Source: an archaeon (lineage in GTDB: Archaea > Asgardarchaeota > Hermodarchaeia > Hermodarchaeales > Hermodarchaeaceae). From it: a stretch of DNA of 23,291 bases. A program made the position numbers and the translations under genes. The DNA is taken from positions 1 to 23,291 of the forward strand of contig JABXGV010000113.1 of NCBI GenBank assembly GCA_016550485.1. Reading direction: 5' to 3'. A model generated the notes under the pieces. The model saw only the letters and a program-made list of their open reading frames with translations, did not search any database and had not been told where the DNA came from. Below, piece after piece: positions 14,697 through 22,637 of this stretch; position 1 is the stretch's first letter; the number at the start of each line of letters is the position of its first letter.

Positions 14697-15245
14697 ATGG
14701 CGGATATAACTGATATTGTCTATAAGATAATAATCGTCGGGGACGCTGAAGTAGGTAAAACCGCGCTGGCAAGACGGTTCACCATGGACCAATTCGACGA
14801 GTCTTATTTGTTTACACTCGGTGTTGATTTCTTCGCAAAGGAAATCAAAGTAAAAGGAAACCGAGTAAAAATCGTGATATATGACACAGCGGGGCAGGAG
14901 AAATTTGATTTCATTAGAGGCCTCTACTTCGAGGGGGCTGCAGGAGCTGTGGTTGCCTACGATATCACGAACAGACAAAGCTTCAAGCGAGTAGGACATT
15001 GGGTTCAACAAGTACTCCAGCATTGCAAAGGAATCCCGATTGAACTCGTAGCGACGAAACTGGACTTAGAGGACCAACGCACTGTCACCATAAAAGAGGG
15101 CGAAAAACAGGCGAAGCAGAACAAGATGATCTTCATTGAGAGCAGCTCAAAAGAAAACGTCAATGTCAACGATGTATTCCAAAGACTGGCTGAACAAATT
15201 TGGAAACAGTATGAGAAAATGGCATCATCACATAGTGATGAATGA
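14697..15245 (+). CDS. Ras/Rab-like small GTPase 1
   Basis: This 182-residue GTP-binding switch protein of the eukaryote-like Ras superfamily is a group expanded in Asgard archaea. All five G motifs are visible: G1 G15-D-A-E-V-G-K21-T22; G2 T40 in F-T-L-G-V-D-F, a Rab-like form; G3 D63-T-A-G-Q67-E, with the catalytic glutamine kept; G4 T120-K-L-D123, where the usual Asn is Thr; and G5 S150-S-K152, where the usual SAK is SSK. There is no C-terminal cysteine, so it is not prenylated in the Rab manner, and no N-terminal myristoylation glycine. The start is ATG 14697. The gene ends four bases from the opposing longin-like/zinc-ribbon gene, a plausible partner. Active GTP hydrolysis is expected from the intact G3. 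Confidence 0.93.
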   Translation: MADITDIVYKIIIVGDAEVGKTALARRFTMDQFDESYLFTLGVDFFAKEIKVKGNRVKIVIYDTAGQEKFDFIRGLYFEGAAGAVVAYDITNRQSFKRVGHWVQQVLQHCKGIPIELVATKLDLEDQRTVTIKEGEKQAKQNKMIFIESSSKENVNVNDVFQRLAEQIWKQYEKMASSHSDE

Positions 15246-15249
15246 CCTG

Positions 15250-16152
15250 TTAGGATTGGAACTGCGTCTCAATACGCTGAATAAGCGCTTTTGCTGAACT
15301 TTTTTCTAGGATGATTCGGAAGAGCTGGCGGAATTCTGCTTCCATGGGCAGGAACTGTTTTCCACATTCAGTACATTCAAGGGTGATGAAAGGTTGCTGG
15401 GTGAGGTTCATACAACTGGAACACGAATAATGCGTGATACTTGCGAGGCTGCTAGAGTTGGAATTATCCGATTTTTGTACAATGGGCATTACGATATGAA
15501 TAACCTCAAGGGTTGATGCCTTGCAATGTGAGCACACCACGCGGACGGCTATCTTGAATCCTTGACAGCCGGGACATATCAGAGCACCACCCACTGGCTC
15601 GCTGACAAAGATGCCTGCAAGTGCTAGTTTTTCCAAGAAAAGCCGTGTATCATACGAGTTCAAGCCAGTCATGCAATCCGCTTCAGGGTAACTGACTCCT
15701 ACATCAAAGCTAAACTGGGGTTCAAAAGCAGCAACTCCTCCATTTAGAAGTCTCTTCAGAAACGCCGCAGTATACTTAGAGGTGAGTAAATCCGAGGCTG
15801 GAGACTTCTTTATTTCTCGAAGGAGCCTCTGGTAAATGGAGTTCCATTCTCTCTTTGTAGGCACCTCCTTTAGTTCGACTTCTTCGAGGGTGGTGTGAAT
15901 AGCGTTTTCCAATGGACCAATTGGCTCGTCAGGAGAGAGGAGGAGTGCAAAAACCCATGGCGGTTTGATATACGATGCCCACGTTCTCTTCCTTATATGA
16001 ACACCGCGAAATCCCCCTGAGAAAACGCTGTGTGTGGCGAAGATAGCCACAGACTCTTCAACGGTTATCTCCTCCACATTGCTAGTCCTGTACACCTCTT
16101 TAGGACCCACTTGTGGATCAAACTCAAACACCGCAAGTCCAAGGACCGCCAT
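15250..16152 (-). CDS. Longin-like domain protein with two zinc ribbons (uncharacterised)
   Basis: This 300-residue protein belongs to no named family that I know. Its N-terminus, M-A-V-L-G-L-A-V-F-E-F-D-P-Q-V-G-P-K-E-V-Y, with alternating strands and helices to about 110, looks like a longin-type fold. The F-x2-x-G-P-K-x2-Y pattern recalls the N-terminal longin of NPRL2-like proteins. A helical middle (about 95-185) follows. Then come cysteine pairs C-P-G-C and C-S-H-C, and a second set C-S-S-C and C-T-E-C, consistent with two zinc ribbons (about 195-215 and 245-270). The tail is helical. ATG 16152 was chosen because AAGGGA lies seven bases upstream and the domain begins at once; ATG 16185 would add 11 residues. 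It faces small GTPase 1 tail to tail. Longin and roadblock proteins are known GTPase partners, so a shared role is inferred. Confidence 0.6.
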   Translation of the reverse strand: MAVLGLAVFEFDPQVGPKEVYRTSNVEEITVEESVAIFATHSVFSGGFRGVHIRKRTWASYIKPPWVFALLLSPDEPIGPLENAIHTTLEEVELKEVPTKREWNSIYQRLLREIKKSPASDLLTSKYTAAFLKRLLNGGVAAFEPQFSFDVGVSYPEADCMTGLNSYDTRLFLEKLALAGIFVSEPVGGALICPGCQGFKIAVRVVCSHCKASTLEVIHIVMPIVQKSDNSNSSSLASITHYSCSSCMNLTQQPFITLECTECGKQFLPMEAEFRQLFRIILEKSSAKALIQRIETQFQS

Positions 16153-16252
16153 ATCATAATCCCTTAGATAAACCGCATTATACATCTAGATGTTCTGGGG
16201 GTATCTAAAAGAGTCTTTCGTCGAAGTGTACAACATACCCCTCTTCTTAGAG

Positions 16253-16266
16253 ATTTCTTTAGAAAT
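16253..16266. repeat. Short inverted repeat in the divergent promoter region
   Basis: ATTTCT at 16253-16258 and AGAAAT at 16261-16266, two bases apart, lie between the longin-like gene and the phosphodiesterase gene. This could be a binding site for a dimeric regulator of either gene. AT-rich palindromes also arise by chance. Confidence 0.25.
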
Positions 16267-16344
16267 AGACGAATACACTTAAGTTACCATTTTAGGTGCT
16301 ACAAAGCAATTCTACAACAGTGAATAGCCAACTGGGGTAGTTGA

Positions 16345-17637
16345 TTGACTGTTACCAAGAAATTACTGAAGGGCACCGATGACCTGTATGAACCGGATTA
16401 TCAACGGAACATTTACAAGATACTCCCAACGGCGCTTCGATGCATGGGTAGACAGGTTCCTCTTGAAGACCTGTTTAATTTCCCAGAAGTACGCGCCCAT
16501 CTCGAGAGAAATGATGCTTTAGGTGCCAAGCGAGTTATTGTGTGCTTGGTGGATAGCCTCGGTGTTGAAAATATACAAAATAGTCAGCTAAGCCAGTTAT
16601 TCCGCGATACCGAAGGTGTCACGCTGAGTAGCACCTTCCCCACAATCACATCGAGTGCCGTGACTAGTATCCACTTAGGGGTACCACCGACAAAACATGG
16701 TATCATGGGACACCGTATCTACTTCCAAGAATATGGTGCCATTGTCGACACCTTACGGATGGCAGGAGAAGGCGTACGTATTCGAGATGCAATAGTGACT
16801 GCTGGTATTGACGTACGCCGATTACTCTGGAGTAAACCAGTCGTTGACCTTCTGAGCCAGCAACTTGACTCCCCAGTTATCCACGCGGATGGGCTTCCCG
16901 GTCATATAGCAGGAACAGGATTAGGCCATTTCTTCGTAGATAAACCAAACATCATACCTTACGCGGATTACGTCGATGCATTTGGGATGGCTCGCCGACT
17001 CATCGACCATTATCCTCGGAAGCCCATATTCGCAACGCTCTACTTTGGCATAATTGATTACTTAGCCCACAAATACGGACCACACTCCATCGAGTACCGT
17101 GAAGGCTGCGATGTTTTCCTCCGCCAGTTACGTGTCTTCACCGAACGCCTCACACCCGCCGAAGCCAAGGACACCACGATTATCATCTGCGCTGATCACG
17201 GTCAGACACCAGTCCGGGAGGAGCAGAGGATACTACTTTTGAAGGAGGAACTCAAAGAGGTCAAGGGAACACTAATCGGTCCACCAGGGCATTCAGGGAG
17301 AGTAATGCACTTTTACTGTGCTGGCTCTAATAATCGGAGGCGACTCAAGCAATGGCTCAAAGAGCAATTAGAAGACAAAGCTCTCCTCCTAGAAACCAAA
17401 GAAATCGCTAAAGCACGACTGTTACCAGGGAAACTCACTCGTGCGGTAACGGGAAGACTCGGTGACCTACTACTGATATGCCGCGACGGCGTCGACGTCG
17501 AGGTGGAACAGAGCTACTACCAATCTGAGAAAGAACGGCTGCTCCCTAAATCCAGACTGGTAGGGCATCACGGCTCACTTTCCGCAGATGAGCTCTACAC
17601 ACCCTTTCTCGCCTTCAACGCAAGGAAACTGACTTGA
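16345..17637 (+). CDS. Alkaline-phosphatase-superfamily phosphodiesterase (type I phosphodiesterase/nucleotide pyrophosphatase)
   Basis: This 430-residue enzyme is of the PF01663 type, which cleaves phosphodiester or pyrophosphate bonds with two metal ions. Metal and catalytic residues can be placed: D70 (C-L-V-D-S), the likely nucleophile T102 in F-P-T-I-T-S-S-A, then H118-G in P-P-T-K-H-G-I-M, D238 and H242 (I-I-D-Y-L-A-H), D284-H285 (C-A-D-H-G) and H316 (P-P-G-H-S-G). The set is complete, so the enzyme should be active. No signal peptide or transmembrane helix is seen, suggesting a cytoplasmic enzyme; the substrate is unknown. The start is TTG 16345 with GGGG seven to ten bases upstream; no in-frame ATG occurs until the middle of the leader. 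It is convergent with the two-TM gene that follows. Confidence 0.88.
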   Translation: MTVTKKLLKGTDDLYEPDYQRNIYKILPTALRCMGRQVPLEDLFNFPEVRAHLERNDALGAKRVIVCLVDSLGVENIQNSQLSQLFRDTEGVTLSSTFPTITSSAVTSIHLGVPPTKHGIMGHRIYFQEYGAIVDTLRMAGEGVRIRDAIVTAGIDVRRLLWSKPVVDLLSQQLDSPVIHADGLPGHIAGTGLGHFFVDKPNIIPYADYVDAFGMARRLIDHYPRKPIFATLYFGIIDYLAHKYGPHSIEYREGCDVFLRQLRVFTERLTPAEAKDTTIIICADHGQTPVREEQRILLLKEELKEVKGTLIGPPGHSGRVMHFYCAGSNNRRRLKQWLKEQLEDKALLLETKEIAKARLLPGKLTRAVTGRLGDLLLICRDGVDVEVEQSYYQSEKERLLPKSRLVGHHGSLSADELYTPFLAFNARKLT

Positions 17638-17638
17638 G

Positions 17639-17644
17639 TTTTTT
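17639..17644 (+). terminator. Oligo-T run at the end of the phosphodiesterase gene
   Basis: Six T residues follow the TGA stop by one base and overlap the last codon of the opposing gene. Archaeal RNA polymerase can stop at such T-rich tracts without a hairpin. Confidence 0.3.
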
Positions 17645-18017
17645 AGTCTTCATCAAAGAACTTTCGGAATAATACGCTGACATTGTCACAACTAAAATCA
17701 ATTGCCTTCGCTTTCCGTTCGATTTTACGGATTGCTCTCAAAGCTTTGGTAACTAGGTGAGTCCCTAAGATAATTAGAATTGCAGCAATTGTCACAAGTG
17801 CGGTAATAAGGAGGAAAACATCCTGGAGTACATAAAGGCGAGAAGTTGTTATTAGTATCGCCAGTATGGAGAGGGCTATCGTGATTATACCGATACCTGT
17901 CCGCATTTCAGAAAGGCGGCTCCTTCTCAAAGCCTCTAGGGTCCGTACTATCGCCATGGCAGTTCGAACCCTGTCACCACTTAGCATGTCTTCAATCTCC
18001 GAGTCTTGCTCATCCAA
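17643..18017 (-). CDS. Two-TM membrane protein, DUF202-like arrangement
   Basis: This 124-residue protein begins with an acidic N-terminus (D-E-Q-D-S-E-I-E-D), followed by R-x-R-T-A-M-A-I-V-R-T-L-E-A-L-R-R-S-R-L-S-E-M-R (outline, about 16-39). Two transmembrane helices follow (about 42-60 and 66-88), then a basic helix and an acidic end. Repeated R-T before a pair of helices recalls DUF202 proteins, but the match is loose and I cannot confirm it. The start is TTG 18017, with AGGTG about 8 bases upstream. It overlaps the T-run at the end of the phosphodiesterase gene. The function is unknown. Confidence 0.6.
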   Translation of the reverse strand: MDEQDSEIEDMLSGDRVRTAMAIVRTLEALRRSRLSEMRTGIGIITIALSILAILITTSRLYVLQDVFLLITALVTIAAILIILGTHLVTKALRAIRKIERKAKAIDFSCDNVSVLFRKFFDED

Positions 18018-18140
18018 CTTTCTGCACCTGACTATTCTTACAAAGTTGCAGTCTTAAGAGATTGCAGGTCCAACCAAACCTGTGTGAATATACAAGTCAA
18101 TCCAACTAGCCTTCTCGGATAAAATCAAGTTTCGCAAAGG

Positions 18141-18166
18141 CTTTTATCACCAATCTGTCTAGACAG
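18141..18166 (+). promoter_or_regulatory. TATA-like box with overlapping perfect palindrome before the isomerase-like gene
   Basis: A TATA-like CTTTTATC (18141-18148) is followed six bases later by the perfect palindrome CTGTCTAGACAG (18155-18166). This would place the palindrome between TATA and the transcription start, where a repressor could block polymerase. The gene starts at TTG 18211. A shorter relative, GTCTAGAC, occurs at 13166-13173 near the end of the methyltransferase gene. Confidence 0.4.
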
Positions 18167-18210
18167 GAGAACACCCTATAACCAAGGTTACTCATAGCCG
18201 AGGGATATAC

Positions 18211-19536
18211 TTGCCAAAACCAAAGGTTGGGTTAATTACACTCTCCTTAGCAAGAGAACGTACTGACATCGCTGAGCAGGCGCACAAGCAGTTGCAAAGT
18301 GCGCTCCAAAAACAGGATCTCGAAGTTACAGCCCATAAGGATCTCGTACTCACAATGGAGGATGCCGTACGCGTATCTGAGGATATGCTCCATCAGCGCC
18401 TCCAATGCATCATCTACAACGTCGCCTCATGGATTTACGCCCCAATGGTTGTTTCCTCCGTGCAGGCTACAGGTCTCCCAAGCGTCGTGTATGGGTACCG
18501 AAGCCCCGCCTCTTTTAGCCTCGTCGGTGCCGCCATCACCCATGGAAGCCTCGACGAGCTAGGGCTCGAACACTGTTTTGTCTTTGGCGAACCTGAGGAC
18601 CCTGAAGTACTTAGTGCGATAACAAGTTACTGCCGTGCCGCCATGGTTGTGGACAACCTCAGCCGCAGCAAAGCAGTGGTAATCGGTGGAAAGACCATGG
18701 GTATGGTCACCGCCTATGTAGATTTCAGCCAAATAAAGGACCTCTTCGGCACTGAAATGGAGCACGTAGATATGCTCCGACCGTATCTAGAAGCCCAGAA
18801 GGTTCCAGCCCAAAAGGTCAAAGCCAAGATGGCATGGGTGAAGAAAACTTACGGCGCAGTAAACGTTTCAGATGAGGTCCTCGAAAAGAGCATCCGCTTA
18901 TACCTTGCCCTAAAGGAGTTGATGGAGAAAGAAGGCTACGCGTTTGGCGGCTTCAAGTGTCAGCCAGAATTCATCAGCAACTACGTTAGCGGCTGTATGC
19001 CTATCTCTCTCCTTATCGATGACGGCATCATGATTGCTTGTGAAGCTGATATGAACGCCGCTCTCACTATGCGAATACTTCACCTCCTCACCGATGGACC
19101 GGTCCTCTTTGGGGATGTCAACGACCTAGACATGAACGCAGCCGCTCTTCGCATTGTTAACTGCGGCACCATCGCTTCAACAATGGCCTCCTCACCCAAA
19201 GACATAGAATGGAACACCCAATATGACTACATGGGTGGCCCAGGTGCCTGTCCCACCTTCTGCTGCAAAGAGGGTCCAGTCACAATTGCTCGGCTTAGCC
19301 GTGTAGCAGGTGATTACGTCCTTCACATCGCTACAGGCACTGCCTTTGTTCAACCCAAGGAGACCTTCAAAGAAGCCCGTGACCGCTGGCCCCATGCATT
19401 CATACAGCTCGACGGAGACCCCCACTTCTTCCTACAGCACACTCGCTCGAACCACCTGCATATGGTCTATGGCAACGTTGTCAGTGAGCTCGTCGATTTT
19501 TGTGATATTCTAGGAATCGAACCCATTATCACCTAA
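18211..19536 (+). CDS. L-fucose/L-arabinose isomerase-fold protein
   Basis: This 441-residue protein has the fucose/arabinose isomerase fold. An N-terminal Rossmann-like region (P-K-V-G-L-I-T-L at 4-11, then a helix rich in Gln) covers about 1-160. A central domain with C-E278-A-D280 and D-V-N-D (302-305) and a C-terminal barrel with N-H415-x-H417 (S-N-H-L-H-M) hold candidate metal ligands. Such enzymes convert aldoses to ketoses with manganese. Some archaeal relatives have unknown substrates, so a sugar isomerase role is inferred from the fold. Several cysteines cluster at 347-352 (C-P-T-F-C-C), an unusual feature. The start is TTG 18211 with GAGGGA six bases upstream. It converges with larE, whose NPN cofactor product it is not known to use. 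Confidence 0.75.
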   Translation: MPKPKVGLITLSLARERTDIAEQAHKQLQSALQKQDLEVTAHKDLVLTMEDAVRVSEDMLHQRLQCIIYNVASWIYAPMVVSSVQATGLPSVVYGYRSPASFSLVGAAITHGSLDELGLEHCFVFGEPEDPEVLSAITSYCRAAMVVDNLSRSKAVVIGGKTMGMVTAYVDFSQIKDLFGTEMEHVDMLRPYLEAQKVPAQKVKAKMAWVKKTYGAVNVSDEVLEKSIRLYLALKELMEKEGYAFGGFKCQPEFISNYVSGCMPISLLIDDGIMIACEADMNAALTMRILHLLTDGPVLFGDVNDLDMNAAALRIVNCGTIASTMASSPKDIEWNTQYDYMGGPGACPTFCCKEGPVTIARLSRVAGDYVLHIATGTAFVQPKETFKEARDRWPHAFIQLDGDPHFFLQHTRSNHLHMVYGNVVSELVDFCDILGIEPIIT

Positions 19537-19554
19537 CTGACTTTGCAGCGCTGG

Positions 19555-20376
19555 TTATTCGTCGAAGCTCCCAAAGCGGTATCCTTTGAGGTCCAGTGTC
19601 ACGTATTTGAAGCCAAGAGCCTGCAGCTTCTTCACTAGACGCCCTGCTATCCTGGTGTCGACAAAGCGAGAAAGGTCTTTGGGAACTACCTCGATGCGTG
19701 CCAGTTCTCCATGGTCTCTGACGCGCAGCGCTTTAACATCTACTAGTTGGCGTACAGCTAGCTCTGCAGCTGCAATGCGCTGAAGTCGTTTGTGGGTGAG
19801 TGGTTCTCCATAGGGGATTCGTGTGGCAAGGCAGCTGTTGGAGGGCTTGTCTGCAACTGGAAGACCGAGAAAACGTGCCAGTTGCCTGGATTCTTCCTTT
19901 GTAACCTTGGCTTCGAGAAGCGGGCTTGCGATACCAAGGGTTTCTAGGGCTCGAAGCCCTGGACGATACTCGCTCATATCACTAAGCGTGGTACCATCAA
20001 CCACTGTGGCTATACCCAATTCTTCAGCTAGGTTCAGCGTTTGTCGGAAACGGTGCTGTTTGCAGTAGTAGCAGCGATCTCGGGGGTTATCTGCAATGGA
20101 GGCTATTGCAACCTCATCGCTTGTCTCGATTCGGTGACGGATGCCTATAACACGAACACAGGCGATAGCATCTTCTAGCTCTCCAGGTGGTGTCAGGGGT
20201 GAATCAAAGGTTACGGCGATTGCCTTATCGCCTAGGGCTTCAAAGGCGAGGGCTGCCACGACTGCACTATCCACGCCGCCCGAAAGGGCAACCAAAACGC
20301 TACCCAGCTTCTTCAGGTGTTGGATGACAGCATCCCGTTTCTTGCTGAGTTTTTCACTCAAGGTGGTACTGGTCAA
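19555..20376 (-). CDS. larE: LarE, sulfur transferase for nickel-pincer nucleotide synthesis
   Basis: LarE turns the two carboxyl groups of pyridinium-3,5-biscarboxylic acid mononucleotide into thiocarboxylates, using ATP to adenylate them. The 273-residue protein has a PP-loop, S-G-G-V-D-S at 32-37. The conserved S-N-S-C182-L-A-T-R-I-P-Y-G holds the cysteine that is sacrificed in the Lactiplantibacillus plantarum enzyme (Cys176 there). This copy also has R-C102-Y-Y-C105-K, so three cysteines are available, as in LarE enzymes described with a [4Fe-4S] cluster that act catalytically, not sacrificially. The start is TTG 20376, overlapping the TGA of larC by four bases (TTGA), which indicates translational coupling. 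The length is normal. Confidence 0.93.
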   Translation of the reverse strand: MTSTTLSEKLSKKRDAVIQHLKKLGSVLVALSGGVDSAVVAALAFEALGDKAIAVTFDSPLTPPGELEDAIACVRVIGIRHRIETSDEVAIASIADNPRDRCYYCKQHRFRQTLNLAEELGIATVVDGTTLSDMSEYRPGLRALETLGIASPLLEAKVTKEESRQLARFLGLPVADKPSNSCLATRIPYGEPLTHKRLQRIAAAELAVRQLVDVKALRVRDHGELARIEVVPKDLSRFVDTRIAGRLVKKLQALGFKYVTLDLKGYRFGSFDE

Positions 20377-21668
20377 GCCCTCTTTCTCCTTCTGCGTGAT
20401 GCCTTACCTTCCTTTTCAGCAAGCTTTTGTCTAGCAGCTGATTCTGCAAGTCTTGAAATCTCAGTCATCGGTTTACCCGTGACAAGGGCGGCACGCTGGA
20501 CATCATCATATTCTGCTTTCACTTGGAGAACGGCTCCTGTGCGGTCAGTGGCGACCTTGACCCGGATAGTCGTTTCCTCCTCTTCTAGGGATATCTTGAC
20601 TTGTACAACTTCACGAGCAAGGAGGTGCCGATCACAGGAGGTGATGCGGACGCCCAGACTCCCAGTCTCCTTGATAAGTAGCTGGGCAAGGCGCACCTCG
20701 TCTTCGGGGGCGGCTATTATTGATATTAGGTGACCGGGGCGGCTCTTCTTAGTGACTGTGGGAAGGACTGTAACGTCTTTAGCCCCCGCTGACATAAGCT
20801 GCTCAATCACAAAACCTAGTGTCTCTCCTGAAACATCATCAACATTGGTTTCTATCACTACCACTCGGTCTTGGAGTAGCCTTCGAGGGGCTATGGGTTC
20901 ACCCACTACCATTCGGAGCAGGTTTGGTACATTCTTCAATTCGGCTGTGCCTGCCCCATAGCCCACTGAGATTGAGCGAAGCGCAGGGTACACCGGAGTT
21001 GAAAGAGGGTTAAGGGCAGCGACTAGGGAAACGCCAGTTGGTGTTGCTAGTTCGCGTTGAAGTGGACCACCTTTAAACAGCAACCCTGCTTCAGTGCAAA
21101 TCTTCGTTACAGCAGGACCGGGGGCTGCAAGGCGTCCATGGCTGCTAGGGAAGGTTCCTCCGCCAACAGCGATTGGGAGTGAATGATACGAGGTTGTTTG
21201 AGAATCTGCAAGTGTGAGCGAGTCCAGGGCTGTCGCAGCACCGACAATATCTGCTACAGTGTCCACAGACCCCGCCGCATGTAGATGCACGCTTTCCGGT
21301 GTATGCCGATGGACCGCAGCTTCAGCCTGAACGAGGAAATTAATGGCTCGTTGAGCATAGGCAGAAGCCGCTGAGGAGAGCTTCAAATCCTTTACCATTG
21401 TTTGAACTGCTTCGAGGAGGACACTGCCTGAACGAGTCTTGTAGGACTCTTCTATCTGCACATCAAGGTATAACCCGCCAATGTGGCTGCGCTCCACAGG
21501 TTTAGCAGTAACACGGACGCTCTTTACATCTGGCACATAACGAGCTGACATCTCCATCGCTGTAATGACTACATCTGCTTCTGCCCCCAGATCAATTAGC
21601 GCTGCCACGAACATGTCCCCTGCGATGCCTGCCATCTGCGCATCAATAACTAAGACCCGTGAATCCAC
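20373..21668 (-). CDS. larC: LarC, nickel insertion enzyme for the NPN cofactor
   Basis: LarC is a CTP-dependent cyclometallase that places nickel into the dithio-pyridinium mononucleotide to finish the cofactor. The 431 residues form a single continuous frame; some bacteria split it into larC1 and larC2 joined by a frameshift. Marks are A-G-I-A-G-D-M-F (13-20), H-L-H (128-130) with G-S-V-D-T, G-T-F-P-S-S-H-G (171-178), E-L-A-T-P-T-G, the E-T-N-V-D-D-V-S-G-E-T-L-G segment near 270 (outline), and K-K-S-R-P-G-H. Residue 131 is Ala where I recall the common bacterial motif being H-x-H-E. The tail is strongly basic (S-R-R-R-R-K-R-A). The start is GTG 21668 behind GGTGA. It is first in an operon with larE and divergent from larB. 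Confidence 0.92.
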   Translation of the reverse strand: MDSRVLVIDAQMAGIAGDMFVAALIDLGAEADVVITAMEMSARYVPDVKSVRVTAKPVERSHIGGLYLDVQIEESYKTRSGSVLLEAVQTMVKDLKLSSAASAYAQRAINFLVQAEAAVHRHTPESVHLHAAGSVDTVADIVGAATALDSLTLADSQTTSYHSLPIAVGGGTFPSSHGRLAAPGPAVTKICTEAGLLFKGGPLQRELATPTGVSLVAALNPLSTPVYPALRSISVGYGAGTAELKNVPNLLRMVVGEPIAPRRLLQDRVVVIETNVDDVSGETLGFVIEQLMSAGAKDVTVLPTVTKKSRPGHLISIIAAPEDEVRLAQLLIKETGSLGVRITSCDRHLLAREVVQVKISLEEEETTIRVKVATDRTGAVLQVKAEYDDVQRAALVTGKPMTEISRLAESAARQKLAEKEGKASRRRRKRA

Positions 21669-21710
21669 AATATATCACCCAAATCAGCGATATCCTCTTT
21701 ACATCCATTG

Positions 21711-21720
21711 AATATTTAAT
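21711..21720. promoter_or_regulatory. Shared TATA-like element between larC and larB
   Basis: AATATTTAAT, a near-palindromic AT-rich box, lies 35 bases before larB and 42 before larC in a divergent gap of 87 bases. It could serve both directions. The larB ribosome site GGAGG follows at 21738-21742. Confidence 0.4.
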
Positions 21721-21755
21721 CTGATGCTTCTTCTAATGGAGGCAGTGTTTGCACA

Positions 21756-22532
21756 ATGACCGAATTAAGGGATGTATTAGAGAAGCTCGCCCAAGGCAAG
21801 TTTACCGTAGATGAGGCTGAGGAGAAGCTCCGCCTCTTCAACATCATCGAAATTGGGCGGCTAGCAAAACTTGATGCTCACCGGGAAACACGGAAGGGGA
21901 TACCTGAGGTGGTGTGGGCACGCCACAAGACCAAGGAGGACATCATCCAGATCGTCACTCACGCCTTAAAGAAGAAACCCAGCCTCCTAATCAGCCACCT
22001 ATCAGCAGAGCAAGAAAAGGCACTTCGACAAAAACTAGACAAGACCGTCGTCTTCAAGGTGTTCGGCGACGGGGCCATTGCAGTAGTAAGCCGCAAAGAT
22101 TACAGGCCGCCCCAAACCGGAGGAAAGGTGGGTATTGTGACTGCAGGCACCTCCGATCGCCGAGTAGCAGAACAGGCCCGCGTCATGGCAGAACAAATGG
22201 GCTGCACAGTCTACATGGCTCATGATGTTGGCGTCGCAGGGGTCCACCGGCTATTCCCCGAACTCACCGAGATGATAAGCAATGGAATCGAAGTGCTAAT
22301 CGTAGCAGCAGGAATGGAGGGCGCACTGCCTTCTCTGGTGACAGGGTTAGTTGATATTCCTGTGATTGGGCTCCCCGTTTCTACAGGGTATGGGCTTGGT
22401 GCCGAGGGGCTAGGTGCCCTGATTGGCATGCTCCAGTCTTGTTCCCTTGGAATGGCCGTTGTGAACATTGATAATGGCGTTGGAGCCGGTGCCCTTGCAG
22501 CACTCGTAGCTAATCGTGTCGCTAGGAAGTAG
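21756..22532 (+). CDS. larB: LarB, pyridinium-3,5-biscarboxylic acid mononucleotide synthase
   Basis: LarB carboxylates nicotinic acid adenine dinucleotide and cuts its phosphoanhydride, the first step of nickel-pincer cofactor synthesis. The 258-residue protein has a helical N-terminal part (1-100) and a PurE-like C-terminal part: G-I-V-T-A-G-T-S-D (126-134), A-H-D-V-G-V-A-G-V-H-R-L (155-166), G-M-E-G-A-L-P-S-L (186-194), then M-L-Q-S-C229-S-L-G and N-I-D-N-G-V-G-A-G. C229 is equivalent to the cysteine that forms the covalent substrate adduct in the bacterial enzyme (Cys221). ATG 21756 follows GGAGG at 21738-21742. A basic segment K-K-K (72-74) precedes the core. With larC and larE next door it completes the pathway. 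Confidence 0.94.
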   Translation: MTELRDVLEKLAQGKFTVDEAEEKLRLFNIIEIGRLAKLDAHRETRKGIPEVVWARHKTKEDIIQIVTHALKKKPSLLISHLSAEQEKALRQKLDKTVVFKVFGDGAIAVVSRKDYRPPQTGGKVGIVTAGTSDRRVAEQARVMAEQMGCTVYMAHDVGVAGVHRLFPELTEMISNGIEVLIVAAGMEGALPSLVTGLVDIPVIGLPVSTGYGLGAEGLGALIGMLQSCSLGMAVVNIDNGVGAGALAALVANRVARK

Positions 22533-22550
22533 AATCTCTCATTCTACTAT

Positions 22551-22582
22551 CCCTATGGTAGGGTGCATTAGTTAGATTTTTT
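22551..22582 (+). terminator. Possible hairpin and oligo-T terminator after larB
   Basis: CCCTA-TGG-TAGGG (22551-22563) forms a tight 5-bp stem 18 bases after the larB stop, and a T6 run follows at 22577-22582. The T run may instead be part of the TATA element of the next gene. The stem is short, so this is uncertain. Confidence 0.35.
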
Positions 22583-22637
22583 AGACCTCTTGTGGTACAG
22601 GCATGCAGGGTTATCTGCGACACATTGGTGACTTTGC

